From positions 372,001 to 436,000 of the forward strand of contig OZ252252.1 of the NCBI GenBank assembly GCA_965249745.1: 64,000 nucleotides of DNA, in the 5' to 3' direction. A program made the translations under genes and the position numbers. Every line of letters starts with the position of its first letter. Position 1 is the first letter of the stretch. Below the pieces are notes generated by a model, which was given only the letters and a program-made list of their open reading frames with translations, was not told the origin of the DNA and made no database searches. Origin of the DNA: JANYHH01 sp965249745. GTDB lineage: Bacteria; Deinococcota; Deinococci; Deinococcales; JAAFIG01. Shown here one piece after another: positions 1 to 9,145 of this stretch.

Positions 1-1761
1 GATGCGGGCCAGGTTAGCGCGCAGTGCGGCTGGCAGTTGCGGGTTCTTCAGAAGCGCTTGCCAAGCGGCCGGGTTGCCGCTGTTGACGACCCCTGAGATC
101 GCGGCGTACTGCGCGGCGAAGCCCTTCTGGACGCTCGCGGCGATGCCGCCGGACTCGAGCGCGGTTTTCAGTTGCGCGGGCGTTTGCGAGTTGGCCAGGA
201 CCGCTTTGATCGCGGCGGGGTCGTTGTCGCGTAAGGCCTTGGTGATGTTGGAACCGAAGTCGTCAAAGCTCTTTGAAACTGCCTCGGTCGCGCTTTTCTT
301 GATCGCGACCGTGTCGAAGCGCAGGCTGTTGCCGCTGCCCTCGCTGCTGAGGCCGCCACCCTGACCGCCGGAGAACTGCTCGCGCATGGCTGGCGGGAGG
401 TCGGCGGTCGCGGCTGTGATTGCGCCCGGCAGGTTTTGCGACAGATAATTGCCGAAGATGCTGAAGAAGATTGCCAGTCCGACGGTGCTGCCCATGCTGC
501 GGAAGAAGGTTGCGGCGGATGTGGCGACACCGATCTTCTCTGGGCTGACGGCGTTCTGGACCGCCAGGGTATAGAGAGGGATGCTTGGTCCTAGACCCAG
601 ACCCAACAGGATCATCTTGGCGAAGACCTCCCAGAAGGTGCTTTGTGGTGTCAACGTGAAGCCCACGATCGTGAAGCCGACCGTCAGGATGACCAGCCCA
701 GCCAGCATCAGTGGTTTATAACGACCGAAGCGGCTCACCAGTTGACCGCTCAGAATATTGCCGATCACCAGACCGATCACGAGCGGCAGACCCGCGAAGC
801 CGCTGGCCGTGGCGCTCAAACCGACGACGTTCTGCATGAAGATTGGCAGGAAGATGATCGCGCCGAAAAAGCCCATACCGATCACGAAGGCAGCCAAGTT
901 AGCGATGGTGAACGTCTTATTGGAAAACAGGTGCATGTCTACGAGCGGGTCTTTGGCGCGTTGCTCAATCAGTACAAACACCACCAGAGCGACGGCTGAG
1001 AGCACGAACATGCCGATGATCTCAACGCTGCCCCAAAGGAAGCCAGTATCGCCCGGATTGACGGCTGTCTTGCCCAAGGAGAGCGCCAGCAGCAACGGGA
1101 TCAGCGCGGTCAGCAGTGCCACAGCGCCCGCGTAATCAATCGTCGGCTTGCTGGTCCCGAGGTGCAGGCGCGGCATCTTGGCGACGATGAATGCGACCGC
1201 GAGCGCCCCGACGGGCAGGTTCACGTAAAAAACCCAGTGCCAGGAAAGGTTATCGGTCAGAAAGCCGCCCGCAAGTGGCCCGACGACGCTCGAGATGCCG
1301 AAGACCGCGCCGAACAATCCGCTGTACTTACCCCGCTCGGCGGGCGGGAAGATGTCGGCGATAACTGCCAAAGCTGTGGTGAAGAGCGCGGCACTGCCCA
1401 AGCCCTGGACGCCCCTGGCTGCGATGATCTCCCAGGTTTCGGTGGAAAGACCGCTCAGCAAACTTCCCAACAAGAAAATGCCAATACCGACCAAGAGAAT
1501 GAGTTTGCGGCCGAACAAGTCGGACAGTTTGCCGTAAATCGGAACCATCACGGTGCTGGCGACAATGTAGGCAGTCGTGACCCAGACGAACAATCCGGCC
1601 GGGATTTTTAGGTCCGCCTGAATGCTGGGACCGGCCGTGGCGACGATTGTCTGATCCAAGGCGGCCAGGAGCACTCCCAAAAAGACGCCGATCAGCGTGA
1701 AGGTCTTTTCCTGTTGGGTGAGTTGCGGGATGGCGGGTGCGGCGAAAGCGGGTGCAGCCAT
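1..1761 (-). CDS. DHA2-type MFS drug efflux transporter (EmrB/QacA family), 3' end outside window
   Basis: Predicted inner-membrane proton-driven multidrug exporter with about 14 membrane segments. Reading the reverse strand from the ATG at 1761 gives 587 codons still open at base 1. Family motifs are visible: LDQTIVATAGP near residues 35-45 (motif D1), GKLSDLFGRK near 77-86 (motif A), RGVQGLGSA near 116 (motif B) and GPLAGG near 161 (motif C). After roughly 13 membrane segments there is a long hydrophilic stretch (about 140 residues) rich in Gly, Ser and Ala, a known trait of some DHA2 members, which should lead to a final segment beyond the window. A GAAAGG ribosome-binding site precedes the start. 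A marR gene lies 54 bp upstream on the same strand, so the pair is probably one self-regulated efflux operon. The substrate is unknown. Confidence 0.93.
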   Translation of the reverse strand, partial: MAAPAFAAPAIPQLTQQEKTFTLIGVFLGVLLAALDQTIVATAGPSIQADLKIPAGLFVWVTTAYIVASTVMVPIYGKLSDLFGRKLILLVGIGIFLLGSLLSGLSTETWEIIAARGVQGLGSAALFTTALAVIADIFPPAERGKYSGLFGAVFGISSVVGPLAGGFLTDNLSWHWVFYVNLPVGALAVAFIVAKMPRLHLGTSKPTIDYAGAVALLTALIPLLLALSLGKTAVNPGDTGFLWGSVEIIGMFVLSAVALVVFVLIEQRAKDPLVDMHLFSNKTFTIANLAAFVIGMGFFGAIIFLPIFMQNVVGLSATASGFAGLPLVIGLVIGNILSGQLVSRFGRYKPLMLAGLVILTVGFTIVGFTLTPQSTFWEVFAKMILLGLGLGPSIPLYTLAVQNAVSPEKIGVATSAATFFRSMGSTVGLAIFFSIFGNYLSQNLPGAITAATADLPPAMREQFSGGQGGGLSSEGSGNSLRFDTVAIKKSATEAVSKSFDDFGSNITKALRDNDPAAIKAVLANSQTPAQLKTALESGGIAASVQKGFAAQYAAISGVVNSGNPAAWQALLKNPQLPAALRANLARI

Positions 1762-1815
1762 GATAGATCCTTTCGGGAGAACTTGAACCGGAAGCCGGGG
1801 AAAGATCAGAAATGC

Positions 1816-2454
1816 TTAACTCGAGTCCTTGTGTGCCTTGCCAAAATTCCCGAACCAACCCCGGTGATCGCCCGGTGGGACGCTCAGGCCAAGATCCTTG
1901 ATGCGGGCGACCATAATCTGTTGCAAGTGAGCGAGCGTGACACTCAGCCGCTCGAGTTCAGTCTCTTCTAAAGTACCTTCGGCGAAGCTGAGCAATTCCT
2001 GAATCCGCAGCTTGGATTGCCGGAGAATATCTGTGCCTTGGGCGGTCAGTGTCACCCGGACCCGTCTCGAGTCGTGATCGTCCAGTTCGCGCCTGATGAG
2101 GCCGCGCTTGGAGAGCATTTCCAGGGTGCGGCTGACATCGCTGGGACTGGTCAGCAGGCGCTCGCAGATGAATTTGGGGTAGTGCGCGCCCTCCTTGATG
2201 GAAATTAGCGTGATGAAATCCTTGAAGTCCAACCCGTGCTCCCCGACGACGCTGGGAATGATGTGCTGGCGCATGAGTTGTCCGAAACCCCAGAAGGTTT
2301 CCATCAGTTGATGGGCGCGTGAGGCTCGAGGGCTAGTCTGATCGGCCTGATCGCCCTCTGACGAAACGGCCTCATCGTTTCCCTCGGGGAGCGCCACAGG
2401 ATCGGGCGCTTTCGGGGAACGTTTGGGCTGGGTTTCGCGGGTGATCTTCGACAC
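1816..2454 (-). CDS. MarR-family transcriptional regulator
   Basis: Winged-helix dimeric repressor, 212 aa from GTG at 2454. The DNA-binding core is recognisable: ERLLTSPSDVSRTLEMLSKR is the recognition-helix region and LDDHDSRRVRVTLTAQG is the typical MarR wing (D-x-R-D/S-x-R). The N-terminal 50 residues are charged and low in complexity. A longer TTG start at 2490 is possible, but it would lie inside the perfect 19-bp palindrome at 2475-2493, which looks like this protein's operator, so the GTG is preferred; an AGAAAG box precedes it. The gene heads a two-gene unit with the MFS exporter, so it most likely represses both until a drug or phenolic ligand binds. The ligand cannot be inferred. 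Confidence 0.9.
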   Translation of the reverse strand: MSKITRETQPKRSPKAPDPVALPEGNDEAVSSEGDQADQTSPRASRAHQLMETFWGFGQLMRQHIIPSVVGEHGLDFKDFITLISIKEGAHYPKFICERLLTSPSDVSRTLEMLSKRGLIRRELDDHDSRRVRVTLTAQGTDILRQSKLRIQELLSFAEGTLEETELERLSVTLAHLQQIMVARIKDLGLSVPPGDHRGWFGNFGKAHKDSS

Positions 2455-2474
2455 GAAGTACTTTCTACTTGAAA

Positions 2475-2493
2475 TAGTTGCAAATTGCAACTA
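2475..2493. promoter_or_regulatory. Probable MarR operator (19-bp inverted repeat)
   Basis: TAGTTGCAA-N-TTGCAACTA is a perfect inverted repeat with one central base, immediately upstream of the marR start. The TTGC/GCAA core is typical of MarR-family operators, so autoregulation of marR and the efflux gene is the simple reading. Confidence 0.72.
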
Positions 2494-2669
2494 AATAGAA
2501 TGGCCTAGTACATTCCCCGCTCGAGGGCAACCTGACAGGTCGCCCCATCCGAGTCAGGTCAGCCGGGTCGTGCAGCACGATTCACTTTGCCGAACCTCGA
2601 GCTATTTCAAGCTTGCTCGCTCGGGTTGAACACTCAGACGCTTAAGCTCGAGCGGATCAAGCTTAGTCT

Positions 2670-3599
2670 CTACGACCTCGAGACGCCTCGGACGGTCGCC
2701 AATAACAACGCGGCCGCCGCTTCTCGGGCCGTCAACTCGCCCGCCACGATCTGAGCCAGGAAGGCTGCGCCGCCGTCCCGCACCGCCGAACGCGCCGCGT
2801 CCTGAATCGCGGCGCTCAATTCAAACCGCGCCCGCTCGAGACGCCGCTCCGTCAGACCGGACTCGCCTAGATGCAGGCGGTGCTTTTGAATCGCTTGAAC
2901 CAAACCATTCAAGCCTTGAGTCTTCTGTGCGACCGTCTGCACGACCGGTGACCACCAGGTTCGCTCGTCGTGCGCCCCGAGTTCCTGGGCCGCCTTGATC
3001 TCGCGCTCCAAGCGATCCGCGCCGGGCAAATCCGCCTTGTTGATGCAGAAGACATCCGCGATTTCCATGATGCCCGCCTTGAACGCCTGGATCGCATCGC
3101 CGCCCGCCGGGGTCAGCACCAGCAAGGTGTGATCGGCGACGCTGGCAATGTCTACCTCACTCTGACCAACCCCGACCGTCTCCAGGAAGATCCAATCGAA
3201 GCCGAACGCCTCGAGCGCCGCCAAGACCCCCACGGACGTGCGCGCCAGGCCGCCCAGCGCCCCTCGAGTCGCCATGCTGCGCACGAACACACCGCGATCT
3301 TGATGGTGTTTGCCCATGCGAATCCGGTCCCCTAAAATCGCACCCCCAGAAAACGGACTGCTCGGGTCCACCGCCAGCACCGCCACGCGCTCCCCAGCGG
3401 CGCGACACACCGCGATCAAGCCGTCGGTCAGCGTGCTCTTGCCCGCGCCCGGCGCGCCCGTGATCCCGACGACGACCCCGCGCCGCCCGAGCGAGCGAAG
3501 TTGTGACAACAACTCAGCGCCGCGCGGGTCATCGGCTTCGATCAGGGTGATGGCTCGAGCCAGCGCCCGCTCGTCACCGGCTAGGAATCGGTCTAGCAT
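2670..3599 (-). CDS. meaB: Methylmalonyl-CoA mutase-associated GTPase MeaB/ArgK
   Basis: G3E-type P-loop GTPase of 309 aa that in this family chaperones adenosylcobalamin-dependent methylmalonyl-CoA mutase (cofactor loading and protection from inactivation). Visible motifs: Walker A GAPGAGKS at about 48-55, the DPSSPFSGGAILGDR region at 78-92 diagnostic of MeaB, ETVGVGQSE at 140-148, and the guanine-specificity motif NKAD at 187-190. Length fits the family. The start is supported by a TACGAT -10 box six bases before the ATG, implying a leaderless mRNA. The mutase genes are not in this window. Confidence 0.95.
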   Translation of the reverse strand: MLDRFLAGDERALARAITLIEADDPRGAELLSQLRSLGRRGVVVGITGAPGAGKSTLTDGLIAVCRAAGERVAVLAVDPSSPFSGGAILGDRIRMGKHHQDRGVFVRSMATRGALGGLARTSVGVLAALEAFGFDWIFLETVGVGQSEVDIASVADHTLLVLTPAGGDAIQAFKAGIMEIADVFCINKADLPGADRLEREIKAAQELGAHDERTWWSPVVQTVAQKTQGLNGLVQAIQKHRLHLGESGLTERRLERARFELSAAIQDAARSAVRDGGAAFLAQIVAGELTAREAAAALLLATVRGVSRS

Positions 3600-3726
3600 G
3601 AAGCTATCGTACCCGTTGGGGTCAAGTCTCGAGTAGCGATGATGCTCGGGGATTCTTTGACGTGTGGCTCTTCAGGTTGAATCTCGAGATTCATTGTTTA
3701 GGACGTGCGCCTACTCTCGAGATGCG

Positions 3727-3760
3727 GCCGGGCGAAGACAGAGGTTCGCCCCTACGAAAT
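3727..3760. repeat. Dispersed intergenic palindrome, copy 1 (GGGCGAA...TTCGCCC)
   Basis: GGGCGAA at 3730 pairs with TTCGCCC at 3745 across 8 nt, followed by CCTACGAAATGCG. Related copies occur at 39991, 49756 and (inverted) 59001. It lies in the 300-bp gap between meaB and the kinase gene; apart from a few CTCGAG sites and the kinase -10 box, nothing else is seen in that gap. Confidence 0.6.
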
Positions 3761-3913
3761 GCGTGTGTCGCGCGTGTAATCTGAATTTGGAGGGCTGCCT
3801 CGCGCTGGAATTTGTGGGTCAGCGAACTTCGAGCCAATCTCGCTTCGAGCCTTCAACCTCACCAAGCCAAAAAGCGCAATCGAGCCGTGACATTGCGGGT
3901 CATAATGGGGCGC

Positions 3914-6900
3914 GTGACCCAGGCGGTTCAGGAACGCTATCAATTCGTGCGGGAACTCGGTTCCGGTGCGATGGGTCGTGTCTTCCTGGCGCTGGACAGT
4001 CAGACGAAGCAACTCGTGGCCGTGAAGCGCCTGCACGAAACTATCGCCATTCAGGGCGGCGCGCGAATGCGACGCGAATTCCGGTCGCTCAGCCAGATTC
4101 AATCCGAGAATGTGGTCAAGGTCTTCGATTACGGCGAGGAGAACGGCGCGCCGTTCATCGTCATGGAGTTCGTGCGCGGCAAGGACCTGGGTGACTGGCT
4201 CGAGAACGCGTCGTTTGAAACGGACGGTCACGCCATCCCTGAGATTTCAGAGATCACTCGAGTCCTGGCGGGCGTGGCGGTGGCTTTGGACGCGGTTCAC
4301 GCGCAGGGCGTGATTCACCGCGACCTGAAACCGGAAAACATTCGCGTCACCCCAGACGGACAGGCGAAACTGATGGATTTCGGATTAGCCAAGACGCTCG
4401 AGGGTTCAATCGCCTTGACGCGAGCGGGCGCGATGGTCGGAACGGCGCTTTACATGGCTCCAGAGCAGTGTCGCGGCGCGGCCCTGGATTACCGCGCCGA
4501 CCTGTACGCGCTGGGAGCCGTGATGTATCGCGCCCTGACCGGGCAACCGCCGTTTCTGGGAAACAGCATTGTGGCCGTCATCATGCAGCACATTCAGCAA
4601 GCCCCGCGTCCCTTACGGGAAATCAATCCGAACATCCCGGAAGCCCTAGAAAAACTCTGCCTGGCCTTACTCAGCAAGAACCCGGCGGATCGCCCCTCGA
4701 GTGCACTGGCGGTGCGTGAGGCGCTGCTCGCCGCGCTGAACGCGCCAGCGCCAACCCTGGTGCAACCCGTTCAACCGGCTCGAGCTGATGCCTTGCTGAT
4801 TGCGCCGCTGATTGGGCGCGAAACGGAGTTGCGGGTTTTGGAGAGCTTCGCTTTGACGCCGACAGTCGCGGGTTGGGTAGCACTGACCGGCGATGTCGGT
4901 GCCGGGAAGACTCGGTTGTTGCGAACCCTCGGCGAACGGGTCCAGGGGGACGGTATCAAGCTGATTTTTGGAGATGCCATTTCTGACGATCCGACGCCGC
5001 TCGGGACAGTCTCGAGGTTTATTCAGAACGTGCCGATAGACGTGTTGATTCAGCTTTCCGAGGCCGCTCGAGGCGAACTGAGTCGAATCGCGCCGAGTCT
5101 GGGCGTCGCGCCGCCCGATCCGGGGTTGCCGCCCGAGGTTGCCCGCCTGAAACTGTTCGAGGCGTTCACTGAGCTGTTAACGCTGGTTTCCAAGCGGCAC
5201 ACGGCGATTTTCGAGAACCTGCACTGGGCCGACGAGAGTACGCTGGCGCTTTTATCGCACGCACTTCGGGGCAGTGAAGCGCGGTTAATTGCTTCGTACC
5301 GGGGCGAGGATTTGCCGGAAGGCGCGATCATCCCGAAGGGCTTCCCGCGTCCGCGCCAGACGATCAGCCTCAACCCGCTCTCCGAATCCGACACTCTGGA
5401 ACTGCTGCGCTCATTATTGGGCGACGAGGCGGAACCCGCCCTGGAAGCCGAAATGTTGCGTCGCGCCAGCGGCAACCCCTGGGTCTTGGAGGAACGCCTC
5501 CGGGCCATGTTGGAGGCGGGCGCGATCGGGCGGCGCTCCGGCATTTTTGAATGGAACCGGGCCACGTCCGGCATCCCGGAGCGCTTGGGCGATTTGTTAC
5601 AGCATCGCGTGCGCCAGCTTACTGGAGCGGCTCTCGAGTTCGCGCGGGCGGGCAGCGTGCTGGGACGAGCCTTTCGTTTTTCTGACGCTCGAGCCTTGCT
5701 GGAATGGGACGATGATGCGGCCCTCGAGGCGCTCGAGTCCTTGCTCCGGGCGCGCTTGATTGCGGAGACGCCCGGCACGGACGGCGAGGGTTTCCGGTTC
5801 ACCCACCCGCTGTACGCCGAACTTTTGGCAGAGGGGCTGATCGCGCTGAAACGCCGCCGATTGCACGGCAAGGCGGCCACGCTGCTGACGGGCCGCGCCG
5901 AACCGCTGGAACTGGCGGAGCACCGCCTAACGGCTGAACAGTACGCCGCCGCGCTGGAACTGGGGCTGGAAGCGGGCGAGCGAGCGCAAGGCAGCTTCGC
6001 CTACCCGCAAGCCGAACGCGGCTACCGGATCGCACTGGAGAGCGCCGCGAAACTCGAGGCCAACAACACGGCCTCGGAAGCGCAGCAACGACTGGGCTTT
6101 CAGGCCCGCAGCGCTCTGGGGGAGGTGCTGAGTTTCGTCGGGCGTAACCAGGAAGCCAGTCAGCTCTGGACGCACGTGATCGAACACGCCCCCTGGCTTT
6201 CAGACAGCGCCGCGATCGTCGCCCGCGCCAAAGTTAACCTAGTGCGGGCGCAACGCCGCTCTGGGGCGCTCGAGGTAGCGCAGAGCTTGCTGGGTGAACC
6301 CGATCCGGGGCAACCGCTGTTCGAGGATATCTGCATTGAACTCTCCGCGCTGCACGCCACCAAGGGGCAGTTTCGATTGGGCAAGCACTACGGTCTCGAG
6401 GCGCTCGGGGCGGCCAAACGAGGTCAGAATCTGGATGGAGTCGTGCGCGCCCTGATGGGGATTGGTATGTCAGAGGGCGCACCGCGCCGCAAGGTCACGC
6501 TGTTGCGACTTGCGACAAAAGTGGCCGAGGAATTCGGCAACGCGCATCTGTTGGCTCGAGTCTGGAACGACCTTGGCGTGGCGTTGTACGGACAAGATCG
6601 GCAGGATGCCTTTGCCGCTTGGCGCACTGCGTCGAGGTTTGCCGAACGAGCGGGTGATATCGCGCTGCAAATGCGCTTAGAGATCAATACGGCGTTGGTG
6701 GAGATGCAAGACATGGATTTCGATGAAGCCGAGCGGTTATTGCTCCACGGGCTGGAACTCGCCGAGCGGATGGACGAGAGCGCCGCCGTCAAAATCGTGC
6801 ATTACAACTTGGCGTTGTGCAGCTATGCCCGGAACGACGCGCCCGCCGCTCGAGCACACTTCGCCCGGGTGAAGGATCACTCGCTGGCGAATGATGCCCG

Positions 6901-7354
6901 CTGCTGGGAAACCCGGTTGACGCTAGAACTTGGGGACGGTTTCGTGCTTCAAGTCCCGACCGCCACCGACGAGGGCTTGCAGCGTCTCGTGGAGGTGCAA
7001 CTGGCGCTCTCGTTCGGCGATTACGAGCGGGCCTACGCGCTGACGGAAACCCCGAACAGCACGGCTGACTGGCACTGGGCGCTGGCTCGAGTTCACGCGG
7101 GCTGGCGCTTGGGGCGGGACGTGCAATCAGCACTGATGCAACTCTTGAACCTGGAATCCCTGGTTGATCCGAACCTGCGCCCCGATCTGGCCCGGCAGTA
7201 CAGCCGTTTTGCGATGCAAGCTGTGACGACCGTCTGGGACGATGTGATTCGCGCCCGGCTGAGAACTACCCTCGAGTCGGTGCGGGTTTCACCAATCGGT
7301 CAACTCGTGCGGGATGTCGCCTTCAGCCTCGAGACTGACCTGGAACCAAACTGA
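3914..7354 (+). CDS. Ser/Thr protein kinase fused to an AAA-type ATPase and TPR region
   Basis: A 1146-residue cytoplasmic signalling protein. The N-terminal Hanks kinase domain is complete: glycine loop GSGAMGRV, VAVK lysine, catalytic HRDLKPEN, DFG and APEQ all lie within the first 190 residues. A proline-rich linker near 280 leads to a STAND/AAA-like ATPase with Walker A GDVGAGKT near residue 326 and a FENLHWADES Walker B-like strand. The remaining 600 residues are Ala/Leu-rich helical repeats (TPR-like). No membrane segment is visible, unlike classical PknB. The architecture resembles PknK-type regulators but lacks the LuxR DNA-binding end. Start: a CATAAT -10 box at 3901-3906 overlaps the ATG at 3905, so the GTG at 3914 is preferred for a leaderless transcript; the ATG is only three codons upstream. 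Confidence 0.92.
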   Translation: MTQAVQERYQFVRELGSGAMGRVFLALDSQTKQLVAVKRLHETIAIQGGARMRREFRSLSQIQSENVVKVFDYGEENGAPFIVMEFVRGKDLGDWLENASFETDGHAIPEISEITRVLAGVAVALDAVHAQGVIHRDLKPENIRVTPDGQAKLMDFGLAKTLEGSIALTRAGAMVGTALYMAPEQCRGAALDYRADLYALGAVMYRALTGQPPFLGNSIVAVIMQHIQQAPRPLREINPNIPEALEKLCLALLSKNPADRPSSALAVREALLAALNAPAPTLVQPVQPARADALLIAPLIGRETELRVLESFALTPTVAGWVALTGDVGAGKTRLLRTLGERVQGDGIKLIFGDAISDDPTPLGTVSRFIQNVPIDVLIQLSEAARGELSRIAPSLGVAPPDPGLPPEVARLKLFEAFTELLTLVSKRHTAIFENLHWADESTLALLSHALRGSEARLIASYRGEDLPEGAIIPKGFPRPRQTISLNPLSESDTLELLRSLLGDEAEPALEAEMLRRASGNPWVLEERLRAMLEAGAIGRRSGIFEWNRATSGIPERLGDLLQHRVRQLTGAALEFARAGSVLGRAFRFSDARALLEWDDDAALEALESLLRARLIAETPGTDGEGFRFTHPLYAELLAEGLIALKRRRLHGKAATLLTGRAEPLELAEHRLTAEQYAAALELGLEAGERAQGSFAYPQAERGYRIALESAAKLEANNTASEAQQRLGFQARSALGEVLSFVGRNQEASQLWTHVIEHAPWLSDSAAIVARAKVNLVRAQRRSGALEVAQSLLGEPDPGQPLFEDICIELSALHATKGQFRLGKHYGLEALGAAKRGQNLDGVVRALMGIGMSEGAPRRKVTLLRLATKVAEEFGNAHLLARVWNDLGVALYGQDRQDAFAAWRTASRFAERAGDIALQMRLEINTALVEMQDMDFDEAERLLLHGLELAERMDESAAVKIVHYNLALCSYARNDAPAARAHFARVKDHSLANDARCWETRLTLELGDGFVLQVPTATDEGLQRLVEVQLALSFGDYERAYALTETPNSTADWHWALARVHAGWRLGRDVQSALMQLLNLESLVDPNLRPDLARQYSRFAMQAVTTVWDDVIRARLRTTLESVRVSPIGQLVRDVAFSLETDLEPN

Positions 7355-7438
7355 GAATTCGCTGTCGCTGACATTCAAAATACCCTCTCTCAGACGCTGA
7401 ACCGCTGCAATCTGATAGGATTTTCGCATGGAGGCAAC

Positions 7439-8452
7439 ATGAAACCGAGCGGTATTTTGGCGATGGGCGCACTGATGACAGCCTTGGTGGCCTGCCCAAA
7501 GGTGGAACTCAACAAATCCCACGCGACTGAAATTCAGTCTTTCGGCAGTCAAGCCATCGTCGGTACGACCACCTTCTTGAAGGGCGCACCGATCGGCGCT
7601 TTAGATATTGGACGGCGGCTCGAGGCGCTGGCACTGGCCAACCCGAAGACCAAAGCATTCTTGCAACAGCACGCGCCGCGCATGGCGCAGTGGTTCTCAA
7701 GGGTGCGACTCCAGAATTACAGTGGTTGTAGCACGCCGAAAGATGGAACTGATTACAAGGATGTTGACAACGATGGCATCCCAGTCAACCTTGATGGCAG
7801 TGCCTTCTCCTACACCTTCACCGGTTGCCAGGACTCGCAGGACGGGAATTCCGGTACCTTAACCGGAAAGGTCAGCTTGAAGGACTCGAGCGATAACGAC
7901 CCTGAGAGTGGGTACAGCTTCGCGCTGAACGATTTCCGTTTCACCTACACCGGACAAACCGACGACGGCAAGGGCGGCACGATCACCGCGACCGTGGTAC
8001 TGGCCCTGAACGGTACCGACACGGTGACCGCGCCGGGTGCAACGGGCGGCTCGTACAAGGACGTGCAAAGCTCCAAGTTCTCGCTCGAGGCGACCGTCGG
8101 GAAGGACTTCATCCGTTCCAGCTTCAGCACCGACAGCAGCCTGACCTACAGCCCAGATGTCGCAGCCACCTCCGGCGTTGACGTGTTTTCCAGAGGCTAC
8201 GTCAACTCCAACAGCAAATTCTCTTACAGCTTCGCCGCCGCCATTGGCAGTCAATCGGTCAATTCGAACGGCGAATTCAAATTGCTGCTGACCAACATTT
8301 TCATTGACCGTGAAACCTGCGCCGACGATGTCACGCAGAGCAGCGCCAAAGATGCGGCGGCCGTCTTCAGTGACGACAATAACAACCTGCTGAAGTGGGA
8401 TATCGCCGGTTGCGGGTCGGGAACCTGGGATTACAACGGCGCTCCACTCTAA
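7439..8452 (+). CDS. Uncharacterised secreted lipoprotein
   Basis: 337 aa with a lipoprotein signal peptide (MKPSGILAMGALMTALVAC; Cys near residue 19 in an LVAC lipobox). The mature part is Ser/Thr/Asp/Gly-rich with alternating hydrophobic patterns that suggest beta-structure, and four or more cysteines. No known domain is recognised. A strong GGAGG ribosome-binding site six bases before the ATG supports the start. It stands alone downstream of the kinase gene. Confidence 0.8.
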   Translation: MKPSGILAMGALMTALVACPKVELNKSHATEIQSFGSQAIVGTTTFLKGAPIGALDIGRRLEALALANPKTKAFLQQHAPRMAQWFSRVRLQNYSGCSTPKDGTDYKDVDNDGIPVNLDGSAFSYTFTGCQDSQDGNSGTLTGKVSLKDSSDNDPESGYSFALNDFRFTYTGQTDDGKGGTITATVVLALNGTDTVTAPGATGGSYKDVQSSKFSLEATVGKDFIRSSFSTDSSLTYSPDVAATSGVDVFSRGYVNSNSKFSYSFAAAIGSQSVNSNGEFKLLLTNIFIDRETCADDVTQSSAKDAAAVFSDDNNNLLKWDIAGCGSGTWDYNGAPL

Positions 8453-8491
8453 ACCCACGCGCCTGATCGGTTTCATCAGAATCTTCAATCT

Positions 8492-8527
8492 GAGCCAGGG
8501 TTTCTCGGTCAAACCGGACCCTGGCTC
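8492..8527 (+). terminator. Stem-loop after the lipoprotein gene
   Basis: GAGCCAGGG (8492-8500) pairs perfectly with CCCTGGCTC (8519-8527); the loop can form a further TTT/AAA pairing. There is no U-tract, and the next gene's TACTAT box follows at 8531, so this is a weak terminator or insulator at best. Confidence 0.45.
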
Positions 8528-8543
8528 GAGTACTATGAGCGCG

Positions 8544-8933
8544 ATGAAAAAAGTTCTGCTGACCGCCTTGGTCCTCTCTTCGTTCGCCCTCCTGAGCCTG
8601 GCGGCTGGCAGTTTGACGGATTACATTCGCGCCCGCGAATTCGCCCTGCGGTTCACCAACGTGATCTCCTCGCAGGGTACGACCTACACGATTGGGCGCA
8701 ACAACGAGGACCCGAAGCGCTTGACGGTCGTGTCCGGTTCGCGCGACGCCTACGTTGGCGGGGTGAACGGGCAACGAGTCAAACTGGATCGCGGCGCGAG
8801 GGTTGACAATCGCGGACTGCTGATTCCAGCGTCGGCCCTGCAACTCCTCGGTTGCAGCGTCGCGCTTCAAGGGAAGGATATCTTGGCCACCTGCGATGGC
8901 AAATCGTACCCATTGCAGCGATTCAGTAAGTAG
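8544..8933 (+). CDS. Small secreted protein, possible copper-amine-oxidase-N-like domain
   Basis: 129 aa with a clear Sec signal peptide (MKKVLLTALVLSSFALLSLAAG). The segment VDNRGLLIPASALQLLGCSV resembles the repeat unit of copper-amine-oxidase N-like stalk domains, which often sit in cell-envelope proteins; this match is weak. A TACTAT -10 box at 8531-8536 lies seven bases before the ATG at 8544, so this Met rather than the overlapping ATG at 8535 is the likely leaderless start. Function unknown. Confidence 0.7.
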   Translation: MKKVLLTALVLSSFALLSLAAGSLTDYIRAREFALRFTNVISSQGTTYTIGRNNEDPKRLTVVSGSRDAYVGGVNGQRVKLDRGARVDNRGLLIPASALQLLGCSVALQGKDILATCDGKSYPLQRFSK

Positions 8934-9145
8934 GATCAGCACGCAAGATCAGCCCGTAAGATCAGCCCGTAAGAAGCGACCGCCCGAGGGGTCACGAAAG
9001 CGGCTTCCGGCTGCTCGAGGTTAATCTCAGCGTTGGGACTCCTCCAACGCCTCGAGGCAAAAAAGGCTGACAGGGTTTCGTGCCGCACAGTTACCGGGCA
9101 CAAGTATCAATCACCCTGCAAGAAAGTGCGGTAATCTCTGGCTTC

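Noticed and set aside
2455..2490. TTG start for MarR at 2490
   Set aside because: It would place the start codon inside the operator palindrome; GTG at 2454 is more plausible.
5050..5880. 276-codon frame opposite the kinase gene
   Set aside because: Shadow of a conserved ATPase region; Ser/Arg-rich translation without any motif.
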